This document shows positions 1 through 9,460 of a DNA stretch of 64,000 nt, one piece after another (position 1 is the first letter of the stretch; every line of letters starts with the position of its first letter). The DNA is from JANQIO01 sp965601975 (GTDB lineage: Bacteria; Pseudomonadota; Gammaproteobacteria; Pseudomonadales; Halieaceae), in NCBI GenBank assembly GCA_965601975.1, contig OZ271856.1:1736001-1800000 (forward strand), given 5' to 3'. The notes under the pieces are model-generated. The model was given only the letters and a program-made list of their open reading frames with translations. It ran no database searches and had not been told where the DNA came from. A program made the translations under genes and the position numbers.

Positions 1-231
1 CGTGGCGGGCTTGTTCTTCTCAAACTTGAAATGACCAACCCAGGCGAAGAAATAGCCGCAGACGGGTAAGGACACCAGCAAGAGATAGTTCTGTGTAGAC
101 AGCGCGTAGACCAAAACGGCGATCACAAGCGTTGTGCCAATGTAATGCAACGCACGGCAGGTTTTATCCAGGTGCTGGCTAAGATAGAAAGGATAAAATT
201 CCTTATACGATTTATAGACTTTCTCTGACAT
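1..231 (-). CDS. DUF962 / Mpo1-like membrane protein (3' end outside window)
   Basis: Only the N-terminal 77 residues are in the window; the gene runs off the left edge. The protein begins MSEKVYKSYKEFYPFYLSQH, continues with a conserved HYIGTT segment and then two hydrophobic stretches. This opening (KEFYPFYLxxH, then LHYIGT) is typical of the DUF962/YGL010w (Mpo1-like) family of small integral membrane proteins. In yeast Mpo1 acts in fatty acid alpha-oxidation; the bacterial role is not established. The ATG is at 229-231. Confidence 0.8.
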   Translation of the reverse strand, partial: MSEKVYKSYKEFYPFYLSQHLDKTCRALHYIGTTLVIAVLVYALSTQNYLLLVSLPVCGYFFAWVGHFKFEKNKPAT

Positions 232-522
232 CGGCTTCTCCTCCGCAGAAGAAAGTGGCTTTCACTGGCGAAGTTTACCAAGCGCCGGGTGCTTCAGGAC
301 ACCACGCGGTGCAGTGGCGCGGGATTCAACCGTGGCCCGTAAGCAGCTCATTGCGGAGTGGATTCAGCGGCATTCAATGCGGCCCGCTCAATGACCATTG
401 CACTCAACCTGAAGCCGTTTGCTTCACGGCGTCTGCATGCCTTTAAATAATGATTTGCGTCATGGCCGGCGTGCCCTATTGCGCTAGTGTTATCGAGCAG
501 GATTAGACGTGAGGTAATGATC
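232..522. other. intergenic region without a recognisable gene
   Basis: About 290 bases between the DUF962 start and the first good start of the next gene. Short open frames here have no family resemblance and no good ribosome binding site. It should hold the promoters of the two divergent neighbours, but I cannot pick out convincing -35/-10 boxes. Confidence 0.4.
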
Positions 523-795
523 GTGAGCATTGCGAGTTTACTGAGAGAGAAGATCGAGAAAAAAGTAGATAGTTGGAGCGCCGAGCTCGAGGCAGCCGAA
601 GTCAAGGCGAAAGCCAAAGAGGCCAGAGCGGAATCCGAAGCGGCGGACGCCCAGCTGGAGCAGGAAATCCTCGGCAAGATTAGTGCTTTGAAAGACAAGA
701 TCGTTGAGGGGCGCAAATATCTGGAAGAGCTACTCGATGATGACGACGACAAGGCCAGGGAACTGGAGAAAAAAGTTTCTGAGCTTGATGACTGA
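523..795 (+). CDS. small acidic coiled-coil protein, unknown function
   Basis: I do not recognise the family. The chosen GTG at 523 sits 8 bases after GAGG (511-514); an ATG at 517 and a GTG at 487 are in frame but worse spaced. The 90-residue product is almost entirely charged and Ala/Leu-rich helix with heptad-like spacing (EKIEKKVDSWSAELEAAEVK), and ends in an acidic DDDDDKARELEKKVSELDD-type tail. No signal peptide or membrane segment. A soluble coiled-coil protein is likely; partner unknown. Confidence 0.55.
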   Translation: MSIASLLREKIEKKVDSWSAELEAAEVKAKAKEARAESEAADAQLEQEILGKISALKDKIVEGRKYLEELLDDDDDKARELEKKVSELDD

Positions 796-851
796 TTGCT
801 CTGGTTACTTGTGTACTGGTGAACTCCTCACCCGTTTGTGACGCGAATCGA

Positions 852-1145
852 TCAACCCAGGTGAATCGTCGCCTTCATTCGTTGGTGGAGTACCCTGACG
901 ATGAAGATATCCTCAGGTCGTTTCACAAAGTAGATGGCATGTTGCTGGTGCAGGTACCGGTAATATCCAGGCCGGATGAACTCCACTGATTGGGCGAGTG
1001 CGGTATTCTCCGAGAGCTGCAGGAAACACTCCTCAAGTTGACTCAGGTAGGCTGCGGCCTGCTCGGCACCATGTTCGTCGCGTGTGTAGCGAAAGATGCC
1101 CTGCAAATCCTCATCGGCTTTGCGCGAGAGCCGGTACGTGGTCAC
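852..1145 (-). CDS. parE: ParE-family toxin of a type II toxin-antitoxin system
   Basis: 97 residues, the usual length for RelE/ParE toxins. It opens with the family signature YRLSRKADEDLQGIFRYT, has the central GYYRYLHQQHAIYF strands, and ends with IFIVRVLHQRM, matching the ParE pattern of an N-terminal helix pair and a C-terminal beta sheet. ParE proteins generally poison DNA gyrase; that activity is inferred here. It overlaps the upstream antitoxin by 4 bases (1142-1145), so the two are translationally coupled. Confidence 0.88.
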   Translation of the reverse strand: MTTYRLSRKADEDLQGIFRYTRDEHGAEQAAAYLSQLEECFLQLSENTALAQSVEFIRPGYYRYLHQQHAIYFVKRPEDIFIVRVLHQRMKATIHLG

Positions 1146-1372
1146 GTGGTTTTGCGCTTTTTCTCGGCCGCAATAATCTCACTGACAGTGCGATCGCTTT
1201 CGCCACTCTGCTCTCCCTCGATAAGGGCCAGACGGATGACGTCAGTGGTCGCCTGGTTGTTGCGAATCAAATCCCGGATATAGTCACTGGCATTCGCATA
1301 GCGGCCGCTCGCGACCTGGGATTCAATCCATTCGCGCATTTCATCTGGTAGCGAAATATTCAGAGTAGCCAT
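1142..1372 (-). CDS. parD: ParD-family ribbon-helix-helix antitoxin
   Basis: 76 residues from the ATG at 1370-1372 (MATLNISLPDEMREWIESQV); an upstream in-frame ATG at 1381 is less likely because the family starts at the MATxNISLP strand. The N-terminal beta strand and ASDYIRDLIR helix form the RHH DNA-binding fold, and the tail should wrap the ParE toxin. It is first in a parD-parE operon. A repeat-containing operator candidate lies just upstream at 1394-1420, fitting the autoregulation known for ParD. Confidence 0.88.
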   Translation of the reverse strand: MATLNISLPDEMREWIESQVASGRYANASDYIRDLIRNNQATTDVIRLALIEGEQSGESDRTVSEIIAAEKKRKTT

Positions 1373-1393
1373 CACAATCACCTCTTTGGCGAC

Positions 1394-1420
1394 TATGGCA
1401 TATTATGGCAATGTTTGCCA
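1394..1420. promoter_or_regulatory. probable ParD operator
   Basis: TATGGCA occurs at 1394-1400 and again at 1404-1410, exactly 10 bases apart, and TGGCAA (1406-1411) is mirrored by TTGCCA (1415-1420) around 3 bases. Helical-turn spacing of short repeats directly upstream of a ribbon-helix-helix antitoxin gene is the typical arrangement for autoregulation. Binding is inferred. Confidence 0.55.
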
Positions 1421-1528
1421 TTGAGCGACGATAGATTGAGCGGAAACGATGTAAATGAACCTGAAAGATCAGCCAGTAGCTTTTGCGTCCGCTAGCTCAT
1501 AGTCTAGTTGGTCTTGGGAGGTCCTGGC

Positions 1529-3295
1529 ATGTCTGTAACTCTGGTCCGAAGTATGCGTTTGTTTAAGGTATCGCTGCTGCTTGTCGCTGCTGCCGTCCAG
1601 ACACCGGCGGTGCTTGCAGATAACGACGAGCTTGTCGTCTATACCGCGAAGAAGATTGTCACCATGGATACAACCCAGCCTACCGCGACGGCCGTGGCGG
1701 TCAAGGGCGACCTGATCGTGTCCGTGGGAACGCTGGAGACGCTGAAGCCGTGGACCGAACGCCACCCGCACCGCATCGACAGGCGATTCGCCGACAAGGT
1801 GCTGCTCCCCGGGTTGATCGACCCCCACCTTCACCCGATGCTGGGCGCGATCCAGTTCAGGACCGTTTGGATTACCCCGGAGACCTGGGTGCTCCACGAT
1901 GAAACCATTCCCGCCGTCAGATCACCTGAAGCCTACCGCCAGAAGCTCGAGAAGGCGGTAAAGGCAGCGGAGGGTGATGATCGCCCGTTATTCATCACCT
2001 GGGGCTGGAGCGAGCCGGAACACGGCCCCATCACGCGCGCCGACCTGGACAAGATCTCTGAAGACAAGCCCGTCATGATCTGGCAGCGCTCGGTGCATGA
2101 GGCGATTTTCAATAGCGCCGCGCTGGAGTACATGGGGCTGACGGAAGCCGATGCTCAGGGGCATAGTGATACTGAAATCAACTGGGCGGAAGGGCACTTC
2201 GTCGAGGCCGGCTTCTTTGAGGTCGCTGTTCCGCGCCTGGCGGCCTACCTCTTTCACCCTGACTTTATCGATCCGGGCTTTGCCAGAAACTCCGAGTACC
2301 TGACCGCGAACGGCGTTACCACGGTAGGTGATCTATCCACAGGTGGTGTCGACTGGAATCTGGAGATCGCAGCGCTGGAAAGGAACCTGGTCGAAAAGAA
2401 AGTGCCTTTTCGAACAGTGCTGGTACCCGCGGCGCATCTGTTGTCGATCGCGAAAGGGGGACTTGAGCCGTCCTTCGACTTTGTAGAGGCGGAAATGGGT
2501 CGCACGGACGGGCCGCCGCAGATCGTGTCCGGCAAGCGCATCAAGCTGTTTGCGGACGGCGCGATGTTCTCGCTACTGGGTCAGGCGGCGCCTCCCGGCT
2601 ATCTCGACGGACATGAAGGTGAGTGGATTACGCCCCAGGATCAGTTTAGAGCACAGGCCGAACTGTACTGGAAGGCAGGCTACCGGATTCATGTGCACGC
2701 CAACGGCGATGCCGGTATCGGCTTTACGCTGGATGTATTCGAGGAACTCCAGGAAGCATTCCCCCGGCGACCCAACGCGTTGGTCATGGAACACTTTGGC
2801 CTATCGAACGACACGCTCAATCGCCGCGTGGCGGCATTGAACGCCAGCGTGTCAGCCAATCCCTACTACGTGCATGCACTGGGTGACACCTATGCGTCCA
2901 TCGGTGTGGGCCGCGACCGGGCGCGACGGATAGCGCCCGTGGGCAGCCTGGTCGACCTGGGCGTCCCGGTGGCGCTGCACTCGGATTTCGGGATGGCGCC
3001 GGCCAATCCCATGTTCCTGGCCTGGACGGCGATCACCCGACAGACGGCGGGCGGGGATCAGTTTGACCCGCCACGCGGGCTGACGCGGGATGAAGCATTG
3101 CGCGCGGTGACGATCGATGCCGCCTACATACTCGGACTCGACGACTCTATCGGGAGTATCCAGGCGGGGAAGAAGGCAGACTTCTCTGTATTCGATAAAG
3201 ACCCGACCCGGGTATCTCTCAAGCGCCTGAAGGACCTGACAGCGTGGGGTGTGGTGTTCGAGGGGGAAGTGCATCCGGCCACGACCAGTAGGTAG
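1529..3295 (+). CDS. exported amidohydrolase, YtcJ-like (amidohydrolase_3)
   Basis: 588 residues from the ATG at 1529, which has GGGAGG at 1516-1521; a TTG further upstream is in frame but unsupported. The N-terminus (MRLFKVSLLLVAAAVQTPAV) is a signal peptide, so the enzyme probably acts in the periplasm. The metal-dependent TIM-barrel motifs are present in order: PGLIDPHLHPM (HxH), GKRIKLFADGAM (Lys), HVHANGDAG, VMEHFG and LHSDFGMAP (Asp). The family hydrolyses amides or similar bonds; the substrate cannot be read from sequence. Two further exported amidohydrolases lie within 10 kb. Confidence 0.85.
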   Translation: MSVTLVRSMRLFKVSLLLVAAAVQTPAVLADNDELVVYTAKKIVTMDTTQPTATAVAVKGDLIVSVGTLETLKPWTERHPHRIDRRFADKVLLPGLIDPHLHPMLGAIQFRTVWITPETWVLHDETIPAVRSPEAYRQKLEKAVKAAEGDDRPLFITWGWSEPEHGPITRADLDKISEDKPVMIWQRSVHEAIFNSAALEYMGLTEADAQGHSDTEINWAEGHFVEAGFFEVAVPRLAAYLFHPDFIDPGFARNSEYLTANGVTTVGDLSTGGVDWNLEIAALERNLVEKKVPFRTVLVPAAHLLSIAKGGLEPSFDFVEAEMGRTDGPPQIVSGKRIKLFADGAMFSLLGQAAPPGYLDGHEGEWITPQDQFRAQAELYWKAGYRIHVHANGDAGIGFTLDVFEELQEAFPRRPNALVMEHFGLSNDTLNRRVAALNASVSANPYYVHALGDTYASIGVGRDRARRIAPVGSLVDLGVPVALHSDFGMAPANPMFLAWTAITRQTAGGDQFDPPRGLTRDEALRAVTIDAAYILGLDDSIGSIQAGKKADFSVFDKDPTRVSLKRLKDLTAWGVVFEGEVHPATTSR

Positions 3296-3345
3296 GGCCT
3301 TTCAACGAGATTCGCCCGTACACGCGTTCCGCATGCCCGCCAGGA

Positions 3346-5094
3346 CTACAGGCCGCTCTGCGGCAGATCCTGCACCTCGAAGCACACCATCGAAAACGCC
3401 CCCTCGCGGCCGAACTGTGCGCCCGCGGTTTCCATCAGGCCGGCACCGGACTTGTGACCGACGGTCGCCGTACCGTTGCCTCCCATGGCCACGTCGACAT
3501 CCTCGTTATAGCCGTTTAGCGGCGTGAAGCTGGACCCGTCTCGCTCCTGCGTGCCCACGTAATACGACAGGTGGCCCGGTTCGATCTGTCTTGCCGGACA
3601 GGCCACCGTGTAGCAATCGTTGCAGCCCGCTTCATCCACCGCGCCGAAACTGAAAGTCTGGCTGACGTCCGTGAAGAAAATGCTCTCGAAGGAGCGCTGG
3701 CCCGGCTTGTGATACCAGTCGACGGTGAAATTCGTGCCATTGGCAGCGGCGATATCCGACTCCTTCAGGTACCAGACGGACACCGTCGACTTGTCGTTCC
3801 TGTCCTGGGAGCGCCCCTCCAGGAAGTACATGTTCTTGTCGCCGTAACGCACGCCCTCCACGTGATGGTTGCGATCGTCCACCCCATGGGCGATGAAGAC
3901 GAGCAAGCGGTTGTTGCCTTCCTGGTAGTGCGAGCCGGGATTCACGCCGTGGTGATACAGGTAAGGCGTGGGCTCGGGGCCGGGGGTGCAGGGACCGCAG
4001 TCGCCGGGGCAACTCTGGCAGTTCTCTCCCAGATCTATATCGCACTGGTTGTTGCCGCACTGCGCGTTGGGGATATAGTCGCAGGAGTTGTCAAACATCA
4101 GGCCGCCAAAACCCGGGGAAACGCCCGGGAACCCGGAGTTCAGCCTGATCTTGATGAAATCCTCGGGCAGGAAGTTGTAGAAGCGAAAGGTGTGCACGTC
4201 CGTGACACCGTTGAAGGCCAACCCATGTACAGGGCTATTGGGATCGAAGCTGCCCTGGTTCGGCCTGCCGCCCCTGACGATCATGGAGGCGGTGTCGTGG
4301 GCATTGGCGGTATTGTCCGCGACCACGTGCATGCAGAATGTATCCGGCACACCGGATTTCATGCGAATGCGGTTGACGGTGTTGTTGGTGTTGTTTTCGG
4401 CCTGTTCATCTACCACAGAGCCCGAGATCCCCGACATACCATTGGGCAGGATGAAGCTGTCCCAGTTACTGTAACCACCTCGCGTGTACACTCCACGACC
4501 ACTGCAATTGTCGAAGCAATCCGGTTTGTCGGCGGAGAACGTGGTGTTGTTGTCCCACGGGTTGAAATTGAACTCCAGCCAGTCGGGCAGATAGAACTGC
4601 ATGTTGTCGTCGGTGCGCTTGGGCCCGACGACCTGGGAGGCGTTGAACTGGGGGAAGTAGAAACCGGCCTGGCCCCAACCCAGGAAGTTCGTGGTGGACA
4701 CGGTGCGCACATAGGTAACGGTTTCGGTGAGTGGGTCGGGCTCGAACACCGCTACCGTTGATTGCACAGTAGTGCCGGGGCGGTCCGTGTTCCATTGTTC
4801 GACCTGCTCCGCTGGGACATTGAACTCGCAGTAAGGTGGTTCTGACGCTGAGTCGCAGGGACCGTCCCAGCGGACAAACTTCCAGCCCGCCCTCGGAACG
4901 GCGTGGTATTTCACGGCGTACTCGCCAAAGACCTCGTTCTCGGTGCAGGCCACATCCGCGGCCTGGAATTGCTCCAGGGTACAGCCGCGCCCGGTACCAT
5001 TCAGGTCGATGATGTCGCCCTGCCCCTGAATCTCGAGTGGGTGTTTGCAGGCTTGCACAAACAGGATGACCGCTAGAGTGATGAATACCCTCAT
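3346..5094 (-). CDS. exported lipoprotein with Cys-rich linker, unknown function
   Basis: 582 residues. The start MRVFITLAVILFVQACKHP is a lipoprotein signal peptide with Cys16 as the likely lipidated residue; GGAGGTAG precedes the ATG. Residues about 25-95 resemble bacterial repeat/InlB-type modules (AVPRAGWKFVRWDGPC). The middle is rich in Asn and aromatic residues, followed by a Cys-dense linker (CGNNQCDIDLGENCQSCPGD) of a kind seen between domains of secreted proteins, then a C-terminal beta-rich domain of about 190 residues. No catalytic motif is recognised. It is divergent from the DUF481 gene. Confidence 0.6.
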   Translation of the reverse strand: MRVFITLAVILFVQACKHPLEIQGQGDIIDLNGTGRGCTLEQFQAADVACTENEVFGEYAVKYHAVPRAGWKFVRWDGPCDSASEPPYCEFNVPAEQVEQWNTDRPGTTVQSTVAVFEPDPLTETVTYVRTVSTTNFLGWGQAGFYFPQFNASQVVGPKRTDDNMQFYLPDWLEFNFNPWDNNTTFSADKPDCFDNCSGRGVYTRGGYSNWDSFILPNGMSGISGSVVDEQAENNTNNTVNRIRMKSGVPDTFCMHVVADNTANAHDTASMIVRGGRPNQGSFDPNSPVHGLAFNGVTDVHTFRFYNFLPEDFIKIRLNSGFPGVSPGFGGLMFDNSCDYIPNAQCGNNQCDIDLGENCQSCPGDCGPCTPGPEPTPYLYHHGVNPGSHYQEGNNRLLVFIAHGVDDRNHHVEGVRYGDKNMYFLEGRSQDRNDKSTVSVWYLKESDIAAANGTNFTVDWYHKPGQRSFESIFFTDVSQTFSFGAVDEAGCNDCYTVACPARQIEPGHLSYYVGTQERDGSSFTPLNGYNEDVDVAMGGNGTATVGHKSGAGLMETAGAQFGREGAFSMVCFEVQDLPQSGL

Positions 5095-5326
5095 TTCTCT
5101 ACCTCCTTGTGCAGACCGACAACTGCACCAACGCTAATAACCACACTAGCATCAGGGTTATAGGGTATCCAGAAATTCACTAGCTAATATTCACAAACGT
5201 GACCAACGTTCTTACCTGACGGCAGGTCGCGGTGATCACGTTGTCCAGCTCCTGCAGATTCCGGCTTTTGTCATCGCCGCGAATTGCTGCATGATCTACA
5301 TCTGAATCTCGGCAAGGATAGTCACT

Positions 5327-6376
5327 ATGTTGTCTTTTATCGGGCGGGATCGGGGTATCGTGCGCGGTTTCCTGTTGCTATTCGGACTCCTGTCGGCGCT
5401 CCATTGCGAAGCGCGCCCCAAGACCGACCTGGTCGTGTTCGACAACGGCAACGTCCTCAATGGCGAGATCAAGAGTCTGGAGAACGGCATCCTCCGCTAT
5501 TCGACCACGCCAATGGGTACCGTGCGCATAGAGTGGGACCACGTGCACACGGTGGACAGCAATTTCTTCTTCCGAATCCGCACTGATAGCGGGCAGCGCT
5601 TTTTCGGCGCGATCGGCCCGTCGGATACGCCAGGACGCATGCAGATCCTTCATGCGGAGGGCATCGAAGATGTGGCCCTGTGGGAAGTGGTCGCCATCAC
5701 GCCCATCGAACCCACGTTGCGGGAGCGCATCGACGTCTCGGTCAACGCGGGTTACTCCGACTTCAAGGCCAGTGATAGTCGCACCGCCAGGCTGGGGTTC
5801 AATGTCAGCTACGAGGATGAGTATTCCAGCAATACGGCTGACGGCCGCTGGGTGGTCGCTGAAAACGACGACGAAACCAACAAGAGTGCGCTGGTCAGTG
5901 TGGCTCGCCGGCGCATGCTGGCGGACAGCCCCCGCAACTTTACCCGCCTGGGTACGGCCTGGGAGACTAATGACGAGTTGGCCATCGACTACCGATTTGG
6001 CCTGAGTTACGGCCTCGGCCGCCACTTTATCGATTCCAACCGGACCAGGCTGTCACTATCAGCCGGGCTGTCCGGGCTCACGGAAGAAGACTCACTGGGA
6101 GACACCACGGAGAGCCTGGAAGGCCTGTTCATCATGGAGTTCAGCACCTGGCGGTTCGACACACCGGAACTCGACCTGACGACCAACCTGCAACTTGCGC
6201 CCGGCATCACCGAAAGCGGGCGCTTTCGCGCCGTGGGGGATATCGTGATGAGCTGGGAAATTATCGAGGACCTGAACTTCAACATCACCGCGTTTGGCAA
6301 CTTCGACAACGAGTCAAACGAGGAGGGCGACGACTACGACTACGGTATCACCACCGGCATCGAGTGGGAGCTCTGA
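5327..6376 (+). CDS. DUF481-family outer membrane protein
   Basis: 349 residues from ATG 5327, with AAGGA about 8 bases upstream. A signal peptide ends near ALHCEA. Residues 30-130 form a small beta domain (DLVVFDNGNVLNGEIKSLENG), as seen before DUF481 domains. The remaining 220 residues alternate hydrophobic and polar positions and finish with an aromatic strand (YGITTGIEWEL), as expected for a beta barrel of the DUF481/YdiY type. Function of this family is not known. It stands just upstream of the MscS gene on the same strand. Confidence 0.7.
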   Translation: MLSFIGRDRGIVRGFLLLFGLLSALHCEARPKTDLVVFDNGNVLNGEIKSLENGILRYSTTPMGTVRIEWDHVHTVDSNFFFRIRTDSGQRFFGAIGPSDTPGRMQILHAEGIEDVALWEVVAITPIEPTLRERIDVSVNAGYSDFKASDSRTARLGFNVSYEDEYSSNTADGRWVVAENDDETNKSALVSVARRRMLADSPRNFTRLGTAWETNDELAIDYRFGLSYGLGRHFIDSNRTRLSLSAGLSGLTEEDSLGDTTESLEGLFIMEFSTWRFDTPELDLTTNLQLAPGITESGRFRAVGDIVMSWEIIEDLNFNITAFGNFDNESNEEGDDYDYGITTGIEWEL

Positions 6377-6486
6377 AATGGTTGTCATCCGAAATAATTG
6401 CCTAGAATGATAGTAGACAACATTCGGCCTGCGGTAGTGGCCTTCATCAAGGGCCGGAGCACTCCGGGAATGAGGAAATCTACGCC

Positions 6487-9006
6487 ATGACAATGGGTCT
6501 CCAAATTTGCCGATATCTGGCACTGAGCCTCACGCTACTGCTGCCTGTTTCGGCCACCGCCCAGCAGGAGGCGCAAGTTAGCGCGGCAGAGACGCCCGTC
6601 TCCGTCTTGAAACCAGCCAATACCTCCTCACCGCGAGACACCCTACGTTCTTTCCTCGACAATATGGAGGCCACATACAGGGGGCTCAGCGGAGAGAACA
6701 GCGCGGACATACTGATCACCCGGCGGCGAGCCCTGCAAACCATGAATCTTGCCGACGCAGACGCAAGCTACGATTGGGTGGAGCAGGGAGCCCGCGCGGT
6801 ATACCTGAAGGAAATCCTTGACCGTACGCCGCTTCCCGCCTGGGAGGACATACCTGACGCGCAGCAGATCCGGGAAAGCGGGATCAGGCAGTGGACAATT
6901 CCCGATACGAACATCGTGATTGCCCGTGTCGACGGCGGTGCGCGCGACGGCGAATTCCTCTTTTCGGGAGATACCATCACAGAGCTGCACCTGACCTATC
7001 GACTGGTCAAAGACACGCCCTACCTGCCGGGTGCCACGGAGGGTTTCCACGAACTGATCCGAAATTTCTACAGCGGAGAAACGGATGCCGTGGAAGATTT
7101 CCGGAGCCGGCTGCAGCCGATTGACTCCTCCAATCCCCGGGCCCTGTTTGAAGAGTTTCTGGTGAACATGAATGCCGCCTATCGTTTGACCATGGAGGCG
7201 GATGCGAGAATGAAGTCCCCTGAAGGACTCACCCTGGCGGCTGCGCAAGGGATTGAACGAGAAGCCCAGGCGCTCATCGGCGAGGCAATCGCCACGCTGG
7301 ACCTGGGCAAGGTCCCCAGGGCACGGCAACATGACGTCGGCGTTGAAACGGTTCTACAGTTGAAAGAGGTGTTTGACCGGGCAAGATTGCCGGCCATCGC
7401 GTCCATCCCGGGTAGCAGCGGCGTCGCGGCAATGCGCGAGGCCCAGGGGGTCGCCCGCTGGCAATTTCCGGACACCAACATCACGATTGCCGAGGTCCAG
7501 GAGGGTCCGTATGCCGGCAGCTTCCGGTTCACTGCCGACACGGTCGACGGCGCGCCTGACTTGTTTACTTCTGTCCGCGACCTTCCCTACCGGCACGCTC
7601 CCAAGGCCGGCGTGCTGCGCGGAATCCTGGAAGCACAGTACATCGATGCGGATACCTCGCCGGGCTTTTATGATTACTATGAATCCACGCCGGGTTCGCT
7701 GGTCCCCGCCGCGTCCTGGGTGTGGCCGTTGGTCAAGCAGCTGCCGGACGGCCTGTATAAACGCTACCTCGGGCAGACGGTTTGGCAGTGGATAGGTATT
7801 GCACTCGCGCTGCTCGTGTTGGTGACAGGTTTCGTTCTGCTCAACGGACTGGGCGAGCTGGTAAACCACTACCTCCGGGAGCTGGGCGCCAGCTGGGTCA
7901 AAATCCTGCTGCCGCTGCTGAGCGCATCACTGGTCTACAGTACCGGTATCTTTATCGATGACACCCTGAACACCACCGGTGTGGTGAGCGCCGTGGTCAA
8001 TACCCTGTCGGCGGCCCTGATCACTCTGTTTATGGCAGCCGCCGCTCTGCGACTTGCCGTGGCCTTCGCGGAAGCGATCGTCGCCCTGCCACGCTTTGCT
8101 GACCGGGAGTTCGACGCCAGCCTGGTGCGGGTGACGGCTCGCATCCTGGGCTTCTTCGTCGCCGTGGTGATTGCGGTGAGCGGTTTCAGCCAGCTAGGCC
8201 TGGAGATCATGCCACTGATTGCCGGCCTCGGTGTCGGCGGCCTGGCCGTCGCGCTGGCGGTGCGACCGACTCTTGAGAACATGATCGGCGGGCTGATCAT
8301 CTACGCAGACAAGCCTGTGAAAGTGGGAGACTTCTGCACCTTTGGCAACCACAAGGGCGTAGTGGAAGGCATTGGGTTGCGTTCCACGCGGATTCGCGGC
8401 CTGGACCGCACCGTGATTACGGTACCCAACTCGGTGTTTGCCGATATGGAGATCGTCAATTTCGCCCGCTGCGACACTCTGCTGATCTCTACGGTGATCG
8501 GTGTGCGCTATGAAACCAGCGTGGAGCAGCTGCGCAATATCATGGCAAAAATGCGCCGTGTCTGTTTCGCCCATCCCAGGATCGAGACCGACACACTACG
8601 AGTCCGCTTCGGCGGCTTCGGGGCCTCTTCCCTGAATATTGACGTGCGGGTGTATGCACTGACCAACGAGTGGAACGAGTTTTTTGCCATCAAGGAAGAC
8701 CTGTTCCTGCGCTTTATCGATGTGATCGAGGAGTGTGGCAGTAGCGTCGCTTTCCCCTCCACCACCGTTTACATGGGCGAGGACGGTGGGCTGAACGAGG
8801 AACGCAAGCTTACGGCGGAGCAGGAAGTTGCGCAGTGGCGCGAGAATGACGAGCTGCCTTTCCCGACTACGCCGGAATACCTGGCTGCGGAGATTATCGA
8901 TACCCTGGATTACCCCCCAAAGGGCTCGCCCCTGGCAGCAGGCAAGCGCGCCGCGGAGAGCACCGAGGAGAAGTTGGATTCCGGCGAGGAAGATTCCTCG
9001 CGCTAG
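6487..9006 (+). CDS. large MscS-type mechanosensitive channel with duplicated periplasmic domain
   Basis: 839 residues. After a signal peptide (ending SATAQQ) comes a periplasmic region of about 400 residues containing two copies of one module: each has a helix like PRxxxxxFLxNMxAxYR, a LKEIxDRxxLP segment and a WxxPDTNIxIAxV strand. Several membrane helices follow, then the MscS pore and beta domain (GLGVGGLAVALAVRPTLENM, then KVGDFCTFGNHKGVVEGIGL). Such channels release solutes on osmotic downshock. A close paralogue lies at 34641-37187. The ATG at 6487 has GAGGAAA upstream. Confidence 0.9.
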   Translation: MTMGLQICRYLALSLTLLLPVSATAQQEAQVSAAETPVSVLKPANTSSPRDTLRSFLDNMEATYRGLSGENSADILITRRRALQTMNLADADASYDWVEQGARAVYLKEILDRTPLPAWEDIPDAQQIRESGIRQWTIPDTNIVIARVDGGARDGEFLFSGDTITELHLTYRLVKDTPYLPGATEGFHELIRNFYSGETDAVEDFRSRLQPIDSSNPRALFEEFLVNMNAAYRLTMEADARMKSPEGLTLAAAQGIEREAQALIGEAIATLDLGKVPRARQHDVGVETVLQLKEVFDRARLPAIASIPGSSGVAAMREAQGVARWQFPDTNITIAEVQEGPYAGSFRFTADTVDGAPDLFTSVRDLPYRHAPKAGVLRGILEAQYIDADTSPGFYDYYESTPGSLVPAASWVWPLVKQLPDGLYKRYLGQTVWQWIGIALALLVLVTGFVLLNGLGELVNHYLRELGASWVKILLPLLSASLVYSTGIFIDDTLNTTGVVSAVVNTLSAALITLFMAAAALRLAVAFAEAIVALPRFADREFDASLVRVTARILGFFVAVVIAVSGFSQLGLEIMPLIAGLGVGGLAVALAVRPTLENMIGGLIIYADKPVKVGDFCTFGNHKGVVEGIGLRSTRIRGLDRTVITVPNSVFADMEIVNFARCDTLLISTVIGVRYETSVEQLRNIMAKMRRVCFAHPRIETDTLRVRFGGFGASSLNIDVRVYALTNEWNEFFAIKEDLFLRFIDVIEECGSSVAFPSTTVYMGEDGGLNEERKLTAEQEVAQWRENDELPFPTTPEYLAAEIIDTLDYPPKGSPLAAGKRAAESTEEKLDSGEEDSSR

Positions 9007-9034
9007 GCCAGTTTCAGCGACAGAAGGAGCACAT

Positions 9035-9460
9035 ATGAAACTCAGTGAATGGATTGAGTTAGCGGGGACACTTATCGCAGCGTTGGGGATTCTGTTTGGC
9101 GGCTGGCAGTTCTACCAGGGCGCGCAGGCGCAACGAGACGCTGCCACCATCGAGCTCATGGCCAAGCAGCTCGAGCTCTCGATCGCTGAGCCGGAATGGA
9201 CTTCCGATCCACAATGCGAGGGAATTCCACAGGAAAAGGCGTGGTTTCAGTACCACGCCCTGTTCACAGCCCGGACGATCTATAACCTTCAGCCTGACCT
9301 CACCGGATGGGCTCCCACGCTTTTCAACCTTATCTGCGACAACCGTGACTTGCCGCGCAACGCCTGCTTTCCGCGAGATGAGTACAGCCCGGAGTTCATC
9401 GCCTACGTCGACTCCGTGATCGACAGCGAACAGTGCAAGTCCATCTGGGGTGACGGGTAG
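9035..9460 (+). CDS. small membrane-anchored protein, unknown function
   Basis: 141 residues from the ATG at 9035, with AGAAGGAGC just upstream. Residues about 8-28 (LAGTLIAALGILFGGWQFYQ) form a single membrane helix, followed by a short helix and a domain with four Cys residues (about 59, 99, 107, 133), which could form disulfides if periplasmic. I do not recognise the family. It lies 28 bases after the MscS stop and its end overlaps the next gene by 11 bases, so the three may be co-transcribed. Confidence 0.65.
   Translation: MKLSEWIELAGTLIAALGILFGGWQFYQGAQAQRDAATIELMAKQLELSIAEPEWTSDPQCEGIPQEKAWFQYHALFTARTIYNLQPDLTGWAPTLFNLICDNRDLPRNACFPRDEYSPEFIAYVDSVIDSEQCKSIWGDG

Noticed and set aside
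3571..4761. 396-residue open frame on the + strand opposite the lipoprotein gene
   Set aside because: It is a reverse-strand shadow: low-complexity Val/Gly/Ala content, no family resemblance and no ribosome binding site, whereas the minus-strand protein has a clear lipoprotein signal.
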